Below are positions 20,181 through 30,158 of a DNA stretch of 64,000 bases, in pieces. Position 1 is the stretch's first letter. Each line of letters starts with the position of its first letter. The stretch spans positions 1-64,000 of the forward strand of contig NZ_JALJDX010000207.1 in the NCBI RefSeq assembly GCF_022952855.1, given 5' to 3'. The stretch is from Pseudomonas sp. RGM2987. Its GTDB lineage: Bacteria; Pseudomonadota; Gammaproteobacteria; Pseudomonadales; Pseudomonadaceae. The translations under genes and the position numbers were made by a program. The notes under the pieces were generated by a model that was not told where the DNA came from, made no database searches, and saw nothing but the letters and a program-made list of their open reading frames with translations.

Positions 20181-20312
20181 GTGGCGAGGGGATTTATCCC
20201 CGCTGGGTTGCGCAGCAACCCTCAAACCTGACGCCTCGCTGTGTCAGGTTGGCCAGGGGAGCGGCTGCATGGGGCTGCTGCGCAGCCCAACGGGGATAAA
20301 TCCCCTCGCCAC
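20181..20312. repeat. REPIN, family B variant (GGGGATTTATCCCC core)
   Basis: Inverted pair with outer arms GTGGCGAGGGGATTTATCCCCGCTGG; the core hexamer AGCTTG of family B is replaced by ATTTAT. The inner part contains a second inverted segment ('ggttgcgcagcaacc' and 'gctgctgcgcagccc'). Confidence 0.88.
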
Positions 20313-20401
20313 AGTTCTGTATTTGCAGGGTCGATGATCGCCCTCTTTTGGTGCCTGCTCGAAATGGCTAGACTGCGCGCCTTCCCGTTAGGACCGCCAT
20401 C

Positions 20402-21013
20402 ATGCTGTTGATGCTCTATCTGATCGCCATCACCGCCGAAGCCATGACCGGCGCACTGTCCGCCGGGCGGCGGGGCATGGACTGGTTCGGCGTAGTGCTG
20501 ATCGCCTGCGTCACGGCGCTGGGTGGCGGCTCGGTGCGTGACGTGCTGCTCGGGCATTACCCGCTGACCTGGGTCAAGCACCCGGAATACCTGGTGCTGA
20601 CCACGGCGGCGGCGATGCTGACGGTGTTCCTGGCGCGCTGGATGCGTCACCTGCGCTCGCTGTTCCTGGTGCTCGACGCCGTGGGCCTGGTGGCCTTCAC
20701 CCTGATCGGTTGCATGACCGCCCTGGAAATGGGCCACGGCATGCTGGTGGCGTCGGTCAGTGGTGTGATCACCGGCGTGTTCGGCGGCATCCTGCGCGAC
20801 ATCTTCTGCAACGATATTCCGCTGATCTTCCGTCGCGAGCTGTATGCCAGCGTCTCGTTTGCCGCCGCGTGGTGCTATCTGCTGTGCGTGTACCTGCAAT
20901 TGCCCAGCGAACAGGCGATTCTCATCACCTTGTTCGGCGGTTTCCTGCTAAGGCTGCTGGCGATCCGCTTTCATTGGGAGATGCCGAAGTTCGTCTACAA
21001 CGACGAAGTCTGA
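20402..21013 (+). CDS. TRIC-type (UPF0126/YicG) cation channel family protein
   Basis: Inner-membrane protein of 203 residues made of six to seven hydrophobic helices in two repeats. Each repeat has a glycine-rich kink, 'ALGGGSVRDVLLG' (about 40-52) and 'GVFGGILRDIF' (about 123-133), the hallmark of prokaryotic TRIC potassium-permeable channels. The last 19 bp overlap the 3' end of queG on the other strand, so transcripts converge and overlap. Confidence 0.86.
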   Translation: MLLMLYLIAITAEAMTGALSAGRRGMDWFGVVLIACVTALGGGSVRDVLLGHYPLTWVKHPEYLVLTTAAAMLTVFLARWMRHLRSLFLVLDAVGLVAFTLIGCMTALEMGHGMLVASVSGVITGVFGGILRDIFCNDIPLIFRRELYASVSFAAAWCYLLCVYLQLPSEQAILITLFGGFLLRLLAIRFHWEMPKFVYNDEV

Positions 21014-22074
21014 CGCTCGGCGTGCTGGCGCAGCGCCCACTCCACGTGTTCGCGCACCAGTTCCGACGGATAATCACGCCGCGCCTCCAGGGCCTGCATC
21101 ACCGGGATGGTTGACGGTGCGTTGCCCAAGCCCACCGCCAGGTTGCGCAGCCAGCGCTCGTAACCGGCGCGGCGCAGCGGCGAGCCTTCGGTGCTGCTGA
21201 GGAATTTTTCCTCGTCCCACAGAAACAGCTCGGCCAGACCGGCATTGTCCAGGTTGTGTCGCGGTTTGAAATCGCTTTCTGCCGAGGGGCGGGCGAAGCG
21301 GTTCCACGGGCAGACGATCTGGCAGTCATCGCAGCCGAATACCCGGTTGCCGATCAGCGGCCGCAATTCTTCGGGGATGGCGCTCTTCAGTTCGATGGTC
21401 AGGTAGGAAATGCAGCGGCGGGCATCCAGCACGTAGGGCCCGACGAAAGCGTTCGTAGGACAGATGTCCAGGCACGCGGTGCATTTTCCACAGTGTTCGC
21501 TGGCCTGGGGCGGGTCCACTGGCAATGGCAGGTCGACAAACAGTTCGCTCAGGAAGAAGTAACTGCCGGCCTTGCGGTTCAGCACCAGGGTGTTTTTGCC
21601 GATCCAGCCCAGTCCGGCCTGTTCGGCGATGGCTTTCTCCAGCACCGGTGCGCTGTCGACGAAGGCGCGATAGCCGAAAGGGCCGATGGCTGCCTGGATT
21701 TTTTCTGCCAGTTGTTGCACGCGTTTACGGATCAATTTGTGGTAATCGCGGCCCAACGCATAACGCGAGACGTAGGCTTTTTCCGGTTGGCCGAGCATTT
21801 GCGCCATGTGCGTGTCGCCCGGCAGGTAGTCCATGCGCAGGGACACCACCCGCAACGTGCCCGGCACCAGTTCCTCGGGGTGCGAGCGTTTGCTGCCGTG
21901 GGCGCCCATGTAGTCCATCTCGCCGTGGTAGCCGGCCTCGAGCCAGCGTTGCAGGTGTTGCTCATGCTCGGCGAGGTCCAGGCCGCTGATGCCGACCTGC
22001 TGGAAACCCAGCTCGCGGCCCCAGTCCTTGATGGATTGGGCGAGGGCGGGCAGGTCGGTGGGAATGGCAGGCAT
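20995..22074 (-). CDS. queG: Epoxyqueuosine reductase QueG
   Basis: Final step of queuosine synthesis in tRNA: B12-dependent reduction of epoxyqueuosine. The 359-residue form starting at MPAIPTDL (ATG at 22074) fits the family; a longer frame continues upstream over the nnr start and is rejected, though no strong RBS decides it. Two 4Fe-4S motifs are present, 'CGKCTACLDICPTNAF' and 'CDDCQIVCPWN', after the cobalamin-binding N-terminal domain. Divergent from nnr (gap 63 bp), as in many gammaproteobacteria. Confidence 0.94.
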   Translation of the reverse strand: MPAIPTDLPALAQSIKDWGRELGFQQVGISGLDLAEHEQHLQRWLEAGYHGEMDYMGAHGSKRSHPEELVPGTLRVVSLRMDYLPGDTHMAQMLGQPEKAYVSRYALGRDYHKLIRKRVQQLAEKIQAAIGPFGYRAFVDSAPVLEKAIAEQAGLGWIGKNTLVLNRKAGSYFFLSELFVDLPLPVDPPQASEHCGKCTACLDICPTNAFVGPYVLDARRCISYLTIELKSAIPEELRPLIGNRVFGCDDCQIVCPWNRFARPSAESDFKPRHNLDNAGLAELFLWDEEKFLSSTEGSPLRRAGYERWLRNLAVGLGNAPSTIPVMQALEARRDYPSELVREHVEWALRQHAERQTSSL

Positions 22075-22137
22075 GAGGCGAGAGAAACCGGAGCTGAGAT
22101 GCGTATAATTCTGCCAGACATCGGAGCCCGAAGACGC

Positions 22138-23637
22138 ATGCCGCACACTAAAGATGATTTTCCCGACGCGCTGTACAGCGCTGCGCAGGTCCGGGCCCTC
22201 GATGCGCAACTGATCGCGGCGGGCACGGCCGGTTTTGAATTGATGCAGCGCGCCGCCCGCGCCACCTGGCGGGCCATCGTGCGGCGCTGGCCGGATGCCG
22301 ACGAGTTGACGGTGCTGGCCGGGCATGGCAACAACGCTGGCGACGGTTACCTGGTGGCGACCCTGGCCCGGCGCGCCGGCTGGTCGGTGCGGGTGCTGAC
22401 GGTGGGCGAGCCGCGGCGATTGCAGGGCGATGCGGCCAATGCCCACGCCGAGGCGGTCGCCGTGGGCGTGCCGGTAGAGCCGTGGTCGGATGAGTCACCC
22501 ATGCGCGGTGTGTTGCTGGACGCCTTGCTTGGCACCGGCTTGAGCGGCGAGGTCCGCGAGCCCTATATCCGCGCCATCGACACGATCAATGTCAGCGGCC
22601 TGCCGGTTGCGGCGGTGGATATCCCTTCGGGCTTGTGTGCCGACACCGGCCGGGTGCTGGGTACGGCGGTCTCGGCTGACCTGACCGTGACCTTTATTGG
22701 CTTGAAGCTGGGGCTGTTCACGGGCGAGGCGGCGGATCGGGTCGGTGAACTGGTGTTCAACGACCTGCACGCCGATCCTGACCTCATCGAAGCGGCGCCG
22801 GCCTGCGCTCGATTGCTCCTGCCGAGCAATCTCCCACGTCTGGTGCCGCGCCCTGCCACGTCCCACAAAGGCAAGTTCGGCCATGTGCTGTTGATCGGCG
22901 GCGACCGGGGCTTCGGCGGCGCCATCCAGATGAGTGCCGAAAGCGCGTTGCGCTGCGGTGCCGGCATGATTTCCATGGCGACCCGCAGCGAACACGTACC
23001 GGCCGCATTGACCCGGCTGCCGGAAGTGATGGTGCAGGGCTCCGGCTCGGCAAACCAGTTGATGGGGTTGCTGCAGCAGGCCAGTGTGCTGGTGGTCGGG
23101 CCGGGCCTGGGCCAGGCGGCCTGGGGGCGCAGTCTGCTGTCGGCAGCAGCCGATGCGCCACTGCCCCAGGTGTGGGACGCCGATGCGCTGAACCTGCTCG
23201 GCAGCGGTGCGGTCAGTCTGCCTGAGCAATGTGTCATCACCCCGCACCCGGGCGAGGCGGCGCGGCTGCTGGAGATATCCACCGCCCAGGTGCAGGCTGA
23301 TCGTCCGGCGGCGGCCCACGCCCTGAGCCAGAAATACGCCGCCACGGTGATTCTCAAGGGCGCCGGCAGCCTGATTGCCAGCCCGGATGGTCGCCTGGCG
23401 GTTTGCGCTCAGGGCCATCCGGCCATGGCCACCGCCGGCCTGGGGGATGTACTGGCCGGCGTGGTCGGCGCCTTGTTGGCCCAGGGCATGGAACATTTCG
23501 AGGCTGCGTGCCTGGCGGTCTGGCTGCACGCCAACGCCGGCACCCAGGTCGGTCGGGCGGGCCGGGGGCTGGCGGCCACCGATCTGATCCCGGCCATTCG
23601 TCAGTTGTTGGAGGAGCATTCACCGTGTCTGAAGTAA
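22138..23637 (+). CDS. nnr: Bifunctional NAD(P)HX epimerase/dehydratase (Nnr, YjeF)
   Basis: Metabolite-repair enzyme of 499 residues that restores hydrated NADH/NADPH. The N-terminal epimerase domain (about 10-210) contains 'GHGNNAGDGYLVATLA' and 'VDIPSGLCAD'; the C-terminal ADP/ATP-dependent dehydratase domain (about 225-495) has 'GPGLGQAAWG', 'LKGAGSLIAS' and 'ATAGLGDVLAGVVGALLAQG'. ATG at 22138 is chosen; the frame is open far upstream antisense to queG. First gene of the long operon; its last 13 bp overlap tsaE. Confidence 0.95.
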   Translation: MPHTKDDFPDALYSAAQVRALDAQLIAAGTAGFELMQRAARATWRAIVRRWPDADELTVLAGHGNNAGDGYLVATLARRAGWSVRVLTVGEPRRLQGDAANAHAEAVAVGVPVEPWSDESPMRGVLLDALLGTGLSGEVREPYIRAIDTINVSGLPVAAVDIPSGLCADTGRVLGTAVSADLTVTFIGLKLGLFTGEAADRVGELVFNDLHADPDLIEAAPACARLLLPSNLPRLVPRPATSHKGKFGHVLLIGGDRGFGGAIQMSAESALRCGAGMISMATRSEHVPAALTRLPEVMVQGSGSANQLMGLLQQASVLVVGPGLGQAAWGRSLLSAAADAPLPQVWDADALNLLGSGAVSLPEQCVITPHPGEAARLLEISTAQVQADRPAAAHALSQKYAATVILKGAGSLIASPDGRLAVCAQGHPAMATAGLGDVLAGVVGALLAQGMEHFEAACLAVWLHANAGTQVGRAGRGLAATDLIPAIRQLLEEHSPCLK

Positions 23638-24092
23638 CCCTGTACGTGGCGGACGAACCTGCCATGACGGAACTGGGTGCCCGCATCGCGCGCATCACCG
23701 CAGGCCATGGCCTGATATTTCTCGAAGGCGATCTCGGCGCGGGGAAAACCACCCTGTCCCGGGGCATTATCCGCGGCCTTGGGCACATTGGCTCGGTCAA
23801 GAGCCCGACCTTCACCCTGGTCGAGCCCTACGAGATCGGCGACATTCGCGCTTTCCATTTCGACCTGTACCGACTGGTGGACCCCGAAGAGCTGGAATTC
23901 CTGGGTATCCGCGATTATTTCGAAGATGACGCACTGTGCCTGATCGAATGGCCCCGCAAGGGTGCAGGCTTTTTGCCAAAGCCTGACCTGACCATTACCA
24001 TTGGCGCGCATAACGGCGGGCGTTCGCTGAAACTGACGCCGCAAGGCTCGCGTGGCGAGTCGTGGTGTGCCGCTTTGGCATTGGAAAACTAA
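23625..24092 (+). CDS. tsaE: tRNA t6A biosynthesis ATPase TsaE
   Basis: P-loop ATPase of 155 residues that supports TsaB/TsaD in making N6-threonylcarbamoyladenosine at tRNA position 37. Walker A is 'GDLGAGKTTLSRGI' (about 39-52); 'HFDLYRL' and 'LIEWPRKG' are family signatures. GTG at 23625 with GAGGAG upstream is the start; it lies inside nnr, overlapping by 13 bp, so translation is probably coupled. Confidence 0.95.
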   Translation: MSEVTLYVADEPAMTELGARIARITAGHGLIFLEGDLGAGKTTLSRGIIRGLGHIGSVKSPTFTLVEPYEIGDIRAFHFDLYRLVDPEELEFLGIRDYFEDDALCLIEWPRKGAGFLPKPDLTITIGAHNGGRSLKLTPQGSRGESWCAALALEN

Positions 24093-24095
24093 TTG

Positions 24096-25526
24096 ATGAT
24101 GGGGTTTGGTATGCGCTTTCGCGCGGTGGTTGCTGTCGTAGGACTGTTGCTTACGGCACTGGCCGTCGATGCTGTGGCTGAGACGAAGGTCAACAGCGTT
24201 CGCCTCTGGCGGGCGCCGGACAACACGCGCCTGGTGTTCGACCTGACGGGCCCGGTGCAACACAGCGTATTCACCCTGACCGCCCCGGATCGCCTGGTGA
24301 TCGACATCAATGGTGCGTCCCTTGGCGCGCCGTTGAACGTGGCGACCGCCAACACGCCGATCACTGCGATGCGTTCGGCCCAGCGCACGCCGACCGACCT
24401 GCGGGTGGTCATCGACCTGAAGAAGGCCGTGACCCCGAAAAGCTTCACCCTGGCCCCGAACGCCCAGTATGGCAATCGGCTGGTGGTGGATCTGTTCGAC
24501 AACCCGGCCGATGCCGCGCCGCCACCTCCACCGCCGACCAATGTCGCCACGGTGCCGGCGGTACCGGTCACCCCGTCTGAACCGGCGATCAAGCTGCCAC
24601 CGGCCCCGGCCGGCAAGCGTGACATCATCGTGGTGATCGACGCCGGTCACGGCGGTGAAGACCCGGGAGCCTCGGGCTCGCGCGGGCAGCGGGAAAAAGA
24701 CGTGGTGCTGTCCATTGCTCGTGAGCTGCAACGCCAGGTCAACGGCATGAAAGGCTTCCGCGCCGAGCTGACCCGCACCGGCGACTATTTCATTCCATTG
24801 CGCGGCCGTACCGAAATCGCCCGCAAGAAAGGCGCCGACCTGTTCGTCTCCATTCACGCCGACGCCGCGCCTTCGGCAGCGGCCTTCGGTGCCTCGGTGT
24901 TTGCCCTGTCCGACCGTGGGGCCACTTCCGAGACCGCCCGCTGGCTGGCCGACAGCGAAAACCGTTCCGACCTGATCGGTGGGGCCGGCAACGTCAGCCT
25001 CGACGACAAGGACCGGATGCTCGCCGGTGTGCTGCTCGACCTGTCGATGACCGCCTCGCTGACCTCCAGCCTCAACGTCGGCCAGAAAGTCCTGAGCAAC
25101 ATCGGCCGCGTCACGCCGTTGCACAAGCAGCGTGTCGAGCAGGCCGGGTTCATGGTGCTGAAGTCGCCGGATATCCCGTCGATCCTGGTGGAAACCGGCT
25201 TCATCTCCAACTCCAACGAAGCGTCCAAACTGTCGTCGTCCAGCCACCAGCAGGCGCTCGCTCGTTCCATCAGCAGCGGCGTGCGGCAGTTCTTCCAACA
25301 GAACCCGCCGCCCGGCACCTACATCGCCTGGCTGCGTGATTCCGGCAAGATCGCCCAAGGCCCGCGGGACCATCGGGTCAGCCCGGGCGAAACCCTGGCG
25401 ATGATTGCCGTGCGCTACCAGGTATCGCCTGCCACCTTGCGCAGCGCCAATAACCTCAAGAGCGACGAACTCAAGATCGGCCAGACCCTGACGATTCCGG
25501 GCAACGAAGTGGCGTCCAAAGAATGA
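24096..25526 (+). CDS. N-acetylmuramoyl-L-alanine amidase (AmiB/AmiC type, AMIN + LysM)
   Basis: Periplasmic cell-division amidase of 476 residues. The signal peptide ends at about 'AVDAVAE'. An AMIN domain (about 30-130) targets the septum; a Pro-rich linker leads to the zinc amidase_3 domain (about 175-400) with '[13 protein letters not shown]', 'SIHADA' and '[10 protein letters not shown]'; a single LysM domain closes the protein ('[16 protein letters not shown]'). ATG at 24096 has GGAAAA nine bases upstream; ATG at 24099 or 24111 is also possible. The mutL start overlaps its stop (ATGA). Context equals E. coli amiB. Confidence 0.92.
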   Translation: MMGFGMRFRAVVAVVGLLLTALAVDAVAETKVNSVRLWRAPDNTRLVFDLTGPVQHSVFTLTAPDRLVIDINGASLGAPLNVATANTPITAMRSAQRTPTDLRVVIDLKKAVTPKSFTLAPNAQYGNRLVVDLFDNPADAAPPPPPPTNVATVPAVPVTPSEPAIKLPPAPAGKRDIIVVIDAGHGGEDPGASGSRGQREKDVVLSIARELQRQVNGMKGFRAELTRTGDYFIPLRGRTEIARKKGADLFVSIHADAAPSAAAFGASVFALSDRGATSETARWLADSENRSDLIGGAGNVSLDDKDRMLAGVLLDLSMTASLTSSLNVGQKVLSNIGRVTPLHKQRVEQAGFMVLKSPDIPSILVETGFISNSNEASKLSSSSHQQALARSISSGVRQFFQQNPPPGTYIAWLRDSGKIAQGPRDHRVSPGETLAMIAVRYQVSPATLRSANNLKSDELKIGQTLTIPGNEVASKE

Positions 25527-27436
25527 GCAATGAAGTGATCGGCAGCAACGCCCGCATCGAGCTGCTCAGCCCTCGGCTGGCGAACCAGATCGCCGCCGGC
25601 GAGGTGGTCGAGCGCCCGGCGTCGGTCATCAAGGAGTTGCTGGAAAACAGCCTCGATTCCGGGGCCAGGCGCATCGATGTGGACGTCGAGCAGGGCGGCG
25701 TCAAGTTGTTGCGGGTGCGCGATGATGGTGGCGGCATTTCCTCCGACGACCTGCCGCTGGCCCTGGCGCGTCACGCCACCAGCAAGATCCGCGACCTGGA
25801 GGACCTGGAGCGAGTCATGAGCCTGGGGTTCCGGGGTGAGGCGCTGGCGTCCATCAGTTCGGTGTCGCGCCTGACGCTCACCTCGCGCACCCGCGACGCC
25901 GACCAGGCCTGGCAGGTCGAGACCGAGGGCCGGGACATGGCCTCGCGCGTCCAGCCGGCGGCGCACCCGGTGGGCACTTCGGTGGAAGTACGCGACCTGT
26001 TTTTCAATACTCCGGCCCGGCGCAAGTTTCTCAAGGCCGAGAAAACCGAATTCGATCACCTGCAAGAAGTCATCAAGCGCCTGGCCCTGGCGCGTTTTGA
26101 CGTGGCCTTCCATTTGCGCCACAACGGCAAGACCATCCTCAGCCTGCACGAGGCCCAGGACGATGCGGCCCGTGCCCGGCGCGTGGGGGCAGTGTGTGGC
26201 GCGGGGTTCCTCGAGCAGGCCTTGCCCATCGAGGTGGAGCGCAATGGCCTGCATCTGTGGGGTTGGGTCGGGTTGCCGACCTTTTCCCGCAGCCAGGCGG
26301 ACTTGCAGTATTTCTACGTGAATGGCCGGGCGGTGCGCGACAAACTGGTGGCCCACGCGGTGCGCCAGGCGTATCGCGATGTGCTGTTCAATGGTCGGCA
26401 TCCGACGTTCGTGCTGTTTTTCGAAGTCGACCCAGCCGTGGTGGACGTCAACGTGCACCCGACCAAGCACGAAGTGCGATTCCGGGACGGGCGCATGGTC
26501 CACGATTTTCTCTACGGCACCTTGCACCGCGCCTTGGGCGACGTGCGCCCGGAAGACCAACTGGCGGCGCCGGCTGCGGTGGCCGGCATGGTCCGGCCGA
26601 CCGGGCTTGAGGCCGGCGAGTTCGGGCCGCAAGGTGAGATGCGCCTGGCGGCCAATGCCTTGCTGGAACAACCCCAGCCCCAGCCGAGCTACAACACCGC
26701 AGGCAGCGGTGCGGGCAGTGGCTATCAGTATCAATACACCCCGCGCCCGCAGTCGAACGTGCCGGCCGCCGAGGCCCAGGCGGCCTATCGCGAATTCTTC
26801 AAGCCCTTGCCTGAAAGCGCTGCGCCCGCGTTGCCTGATGGCCAGGGCGATATCCCGCCGCTGGGCTACGCCCTGGCGCAACTCAAAGGCATCTACATTC
26901 TTTCGGAAAACGCCCAGGGCCTGGTGCTGGTAGACATGCACGCCGCCCATGAGCGGATCATGTACGAGCGGCTGAAAATCGCCATGGCCAGCGAAGGCTT
27001 GAGTGGCCAGCCGCTGCTGGTGCCTGAATCCCTGGCCGTCAGCCAGCGCGAAGCCGATTGCGCCGAAGAACACGTGAGCTGGTTTCAGCGCCTGGGCTTC
27101 GAGCTGCAACGCCTGGGCCCGGAAACCCTGGCGATCCGCCAGATCCCGGCGTTGTTGAAACAGGCCGAGGCCAACCGACTGGTCAGCGATGTGCTGGCGG
27201 ACCTGATGGAATACGGCACCAGCGACCGGATCCAGGCGCACCTGAACGAGCTGCTTGGCACAATGGCCTGCCACGGTGCGATTCGCGCCAACCGACGCCT
27301 GGCCCTGCCGGAAATGAACGGCCTGCTGCGGGACATGGAAAACACCGAGCGCAGCGGTCAATGCAACCATGGCCGGCCGACCTGGACCCAATTGGGCCTG
27401 GACGACCTGGACAAACTGTTTTTGCGCGGTCGTTGA
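25523..27436 (+). CDS. mutL: DNA mismatch repair protein MutL
   Basis: Mismatch-repair matchmaker of 637 residues. N-terminal GHKL ATPase with '[28 protein letters not shown]' split over residues 15-45, and '[16 protein letters not shown]'. A linker rich in Pro/Gln is followed by the C-terminal dimerisation domain with the endonuclease motif '[12 protein letters not shown]' starting at Asp471. This DQHA(X)2E(X)4E-type motif is absent from E. coli MutL and fits organisms without MutH. Overlaps the amidase by 4 nt and miaA by 1 nt. Confidence 0.97.
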   Translation: MSNEVIGSNARIELLSPRLANQIAAGEVVERPASVIKELLENSLDSGARRIDVDVEQGGVKLLRVRDDGGGISSDDLPLALARHATSKIRDLEDLERVMSLGFRGEALASISSVSRLTLTSRTRDADQAWQVETEGRDMASRVQPAAHPVGTSVEVRDLFFNTPARRKFLKAEKTEFDHLQEVIKRLALARFDVAFHLRHNGKTILSLHEAQDDAARARRVGAVCGAGFLEQALPIEVERNGLHLWGWVGLPTFSRSQADLQYFYVNGRAVRDKLVAHAVRQAYRDVLFNGRHPTFVLFFEVDPAVVDVNVHPTKHEVRFRDGRMVHDFLYGTLHRALGDVRPEDQLAAPAAVAGMVRPTGLEAGEFGPQGEMRLAANALLEQPQPQPSYNTAGSGAGSGYQYQYTPRPQSNVPAAEAQAAYREFFKPLPESAAPALPDGQGDIPPLGYALAQLKGIYILSENAQGLVLVDMHAAHERIMYERLKIAMASEGLSGQPLLVPESLAVSQREADCAEEHVSWFQRLGFELQRLGPETLAIRQIPALLKQAEANRLVSDVLADLMEYGTSDRIQAHLNELLGTMACHGAIRANRRLALPEMNGLLRDMENTERSGQCNHGRPTWTQLGLDDLDKLFLRGR

Positions 27437-28407
27437 TGAGCCAGTTGCCTCCGGCGATTTTCCTGATGGGCCCGACTGCGGCGGGCAAGACCGACCTGGC
27501 CATCGAGCTGACCAAAGTCCTGCCCTGCGAGCTGATCAGCGTCGATTCCGCGCTGGTCTACCGGGGCATGGACATCGGCACGGCCAAGCCGTCCAAGGCG
27601 CTGCTGGCCGAATTCCCTCACCGCCTGATCGATATCCTCGATCCGGCCGAAGCCTATTCGGCGGCGGATTTTCGTCGTGATGCGCTCCAGGCCATGGCCG
27701 AGATCACCGCGCGGGGCAAGATCCCGCTGCTGGTGGGCGGCACCATGCTGTATTACAAGGCGTTGGTCGACGGTCTGGCGGACATGCCGGCGGCCGACCC
27801 CGAGGTGCGCGCGCAGATCGAAGAGGAGGCTGCGCGCCTTGGCTGGCAAGCCCTGCACGAACAATTGGCGGCGATCGACCCGGAGTCGGCGGCGCGTATC
27901 CACCCCAACGATCCGCAGCGGCTCAGCCGGGCGCTGGAGGTTTATCGGGTCAGCGGCCTGAGCATGACGGCCCTGCGCCAGCGACAATCTGCGCAAAGTA
28001 CTGAAGCAGCCGCTTCGGGACTGCAACAATTGCCCTATACTGTCGCGAATCTGGCCATCGCTCCGGCGAACCGGCAAGTGCTGCACCGGCGAATTGAACA
28101 AAGATTCACTTTAATGTTGGAACAGGGATTCATCGACGAGGTCGTAGCCCTGCGTGAGCGAAGTGACCTGCATGCCGGGTTGCCGTCTATACGTGCTGTG
28201 GGTTACCGACAGGTCTGGGATTACCTGGACGGCAAGCTGACGTCAGCCGAGATGCAGGAGCGTGGGATCATTGCCACGCGCCAATTGGCGAAGCGCCAGT
28301 TCACCTGGCTGCGCAGCTGGACTGACCTGCATTGGCTCGACAGTCTCGATTGCGACAATCTGCCACGCGCCTTGAAATACCTTCGGACCATCTCCATATT
28401 GAGCTGA
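27436..28407 (+). CDS. miaA: tRNA dimethylallyltransferase MiaA
   Basis: Transfers a dimethylallyl group to A37 of tRNAs reading UNN codons, the first step to ms2i6A. The 323-residue protein has the P-loop '[14 protein letters not shown]', '[18 protein letters not shown]' (substrate threonine/aspartate region), '[10 protein letters not shown]' and '[13 protein letters not shown]' near the C-terminus. Start ATG at 27436 overlaps the mutL stop (TGATG). In many gammaproteobacteria this gene precedes hfq as here. Confidence 0.97.
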   Translation: MSQLPPAIFLMGPTAAGKTDLAIELTKVLPCELISVDSALVYRGMDIGTAKPSKALLAEFPHRLIDILDPAEAYSAADFRRDALQAMAEITARGKIPLLVGGTMLYYKALVDGLADMPAADPEVRAQIEEEAARLGWQALHEQLAAIDPESAARIHPNDPQRLSRALEVYRVSGLSMTALRQRQSAQSTEAAASGLQQLPYTVANLAIAPANRQVLHRRIEQRFTLMLEQGFIDEVVALRERSDLHAGLPSIRAVGYRQVWDYLDGKLTSAEMQERGIIATRQLAKRQFTWLRSWTDLHWLDSLDCDNLPRALKYLRTISILS

Positions 28408-28498
28408 GTCCTTGCAATTGCCGTCTATCCTTGGGGGTGTGACGGCCCAAGCCATCTGATTCCGATTTTTATTATTGATCCTTAAAGGAGTGCGGCAC

Positions 28499-28759
28499 AT
28501 GTCAAAAGGGCATTCGCTACAAGACCCTTACTTGAACACTTTACGTAAAGAAAAAGTTGGGGTGTCCATCTATCTGGTCAACGGGATCAAACTGCAAGGC
28601 ACGATCGAGTCTTTCGACCAGTTCGTCATCCTTCTGAAAAACACCGTCAGCCAGATGGTCTACAAGCACGCGATCTCGACCGTCGTGCCGGTCCGTCCGA
28701 TTCGTCTGCCTAGCGCAACCGAATCCGAAGGCGGCGACGCTGAGCCGGGTAACGCCTGA
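28499..28759 (+). CDS. hfq: RNA chaperone Hfq
   Basis: Sm-like hexameric RNA chaperone of 86 residues that pairs small RNAs with mRNAs. The start ([13 protein letters not shown]) follows AAGGAG at 28483. The Sm1 region '[21 protein letters not shown]' spans about 21-41 and Sm2 '[10 protein letters not shown]' about 55-64. The short acidic/Gly tail ('[12 protein letters not shown]') is the usual variable Pseudomonas tail. In pseudomonads Hfq also works with Crc in catabolite repression. hflX begins 12 bp later. Confidence 0.98.
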   Translation: MSKGHSLQDPYLNTLRKEKVGVSIYLVNGIKLQGTIESFDQFVILLKNTVSQMVYKHAISTVVPVRPIRLPSATESEGGDAEPGNA

Positions 28760-28771
28760 TAGGAGTCTCCT

Positions 28772-30073
28772 TTGTTCTTTGAGCGCCACGGTGGTGGTGA
28801 ACGGGCCATTCTCGTTCACTTGGATGGACAGGACCCTGAGGCGCGCGAAGATCCGCAGGAGTTTCAGGAACTGGCACTGTCGGCCGGCGCCGATACCGTC
28901 GCGTTTTTCAACGTGCCGCGTCATCGGCCAACCGCCAAGTTCCTGATCGGCAGTGGCAAGGTCGAGGAGTTGCGCGACCTGGTCAAGGCCGAGCACGTCG
29001 ACCTGGTGATTTTCAATCACATCCTCACGCCCAGTCAGGAACGTAACCTCGAACGTGTCTTCGAGTGTCGCGTGATCGACCGGACCGGGCTGATTCTCGA
29101 CATCTTCGCCCAACGCGCCCGCACCCATGAAGGCAAGCTCCAGGTCGAACTGGCCCAGCTTGAGCACATGAGTACGCGGCTGGTTCGCGGCTGGACTCAC
29201 CTTGAGCGGCAGAAGGGCGGTATCGGTCTGCGCGGCCCGGGTGAAACCCAGCTGGAAACCGACCGGCGCCTGCTGCGGGTCCGCCTGCGCCAGATCAAGG
29301 GGCGGCTGGAGAAGGTCCGCAGCCAGCGCGAGCAGTCGCGTCGCGGTCGCAAGCGCGCCGATATCCCGACGGTTTCACTGGTGGGTTATACCAACGCCGG
29401 CAAATCGACCCTGTTCAACAACGTGACCCAGTCCGACGTCTACGCCGCCGACCAGTTGTTCGCCACGCTCGACCCGACCCTGCGCCGGCTCGACCTGGAC
29501 GACCTCGGGCCGATCGTGCTGGCCGACACCGTGGGTTTCATCCGTCACTTGCCGCATAAGCTGGTCGAGGCTTTCCGGGCTACGCTCGAAGAGTCGAGCA
29601 ATTCCGACCTGCTGCTGCACGTGATCGATGCCGCCGAGCCGGACCGGATGCTGCAGATCGAGCAGGTGATGGTGGTGCTGGGCGAGATCGGGGCCCAGGA
29701 CTTGCCGATCCTCGAGGTATACAACAAACTCGATTTGCTCGAAGGCGTGGAGCCGCAGATCCAGCGCGATGCCGACGGCAAGCCGCAGCGGGTCTGGCTG
29801 TCGGCCCGCGACGGTACTGGCCTGGACCTGCTCAAGCAGGCCGTGGCCGAGTTGTTGGGTGACGACCTGTTCGTCGGCACCCTGAAGTTGCCGCAACGTT
29901 TCGCCCGGCTGCGCGCCCAGTTCTTCGAGCTGGGGGCGGTGCAGCAGGAACAGCACGACGAGGAAGGCACCTGCCTGCTGGCCGTGCGCCTGCCCCGGTC
30001 GGAGTTGAACCGCCTGGTCAGTCGCGAAGGGCTGGAACCGGCGGAGTTCATCGAGCAACACACTTTGCAATAA
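28772..30073 (+). CDS. hflX: Ribosome-associated GTPase HflX
   Basis: GTPase of 433 residues that splits stalled 70S ribosomes under heat or antibiotic stress. TTG start at 28772 with AGGAG eight bases upstream. N-terminal HflX domain ('GSGKVEELRDLV', 'LTPSQERNLER', 'GPGETQLETDRR') precedes the G domain: G1 'GYTNAGKSTLFN', G3 'DTVGFIRHLP', G4 'NKLD'. Lies between hfq and hflKC as in E. coli. Confidence 0.96.
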   Translation: MFFERHGGGERAILVHLDGQDPEAREDPQEFQELALSAGADTVAFFNVPRHRPTAKFLIGSGKVEELRDLVKAEHVDLVIFNHILTPSQERNLERVFECRVIDRTGLILDIFAQRARTHEGKLQVELAQLEHMSTRLVRGWTHLERQKGGIGLRGPGETQLETDRRLLRVRLRQIKGRLEKVRSQREQSRRGRKRADIPTVSLVGYTNAGKSTLFNNVTQSDVYAADQLFATLDPTLRRLDLDDLGPIVLADTVGFIRHLPHKLVEAFRATLEESSNSDLLLHVIDAAEPDRMLQIEQVMVVLGEIGAQDLPILEVYNKLDLLEGVEPQIQRDADGKPQRVWLSARDGTGLDLLKQAVAELLGDDLFVGTLKLPQRFARLRAQFFELGAVQQEQHDEEGTCLLAVRLPRSELNRLVSREGLEPAEFIEQHTLQ

Positions 30074-30158
30074 AAGCCTGAGAAAGCGGTGTCAGGCATT
30101 CTGTAGCATTGGTCGGCGCGCCGTGGGTGCGTCTTTGCTTTATCAGATGGAGAGCGCT

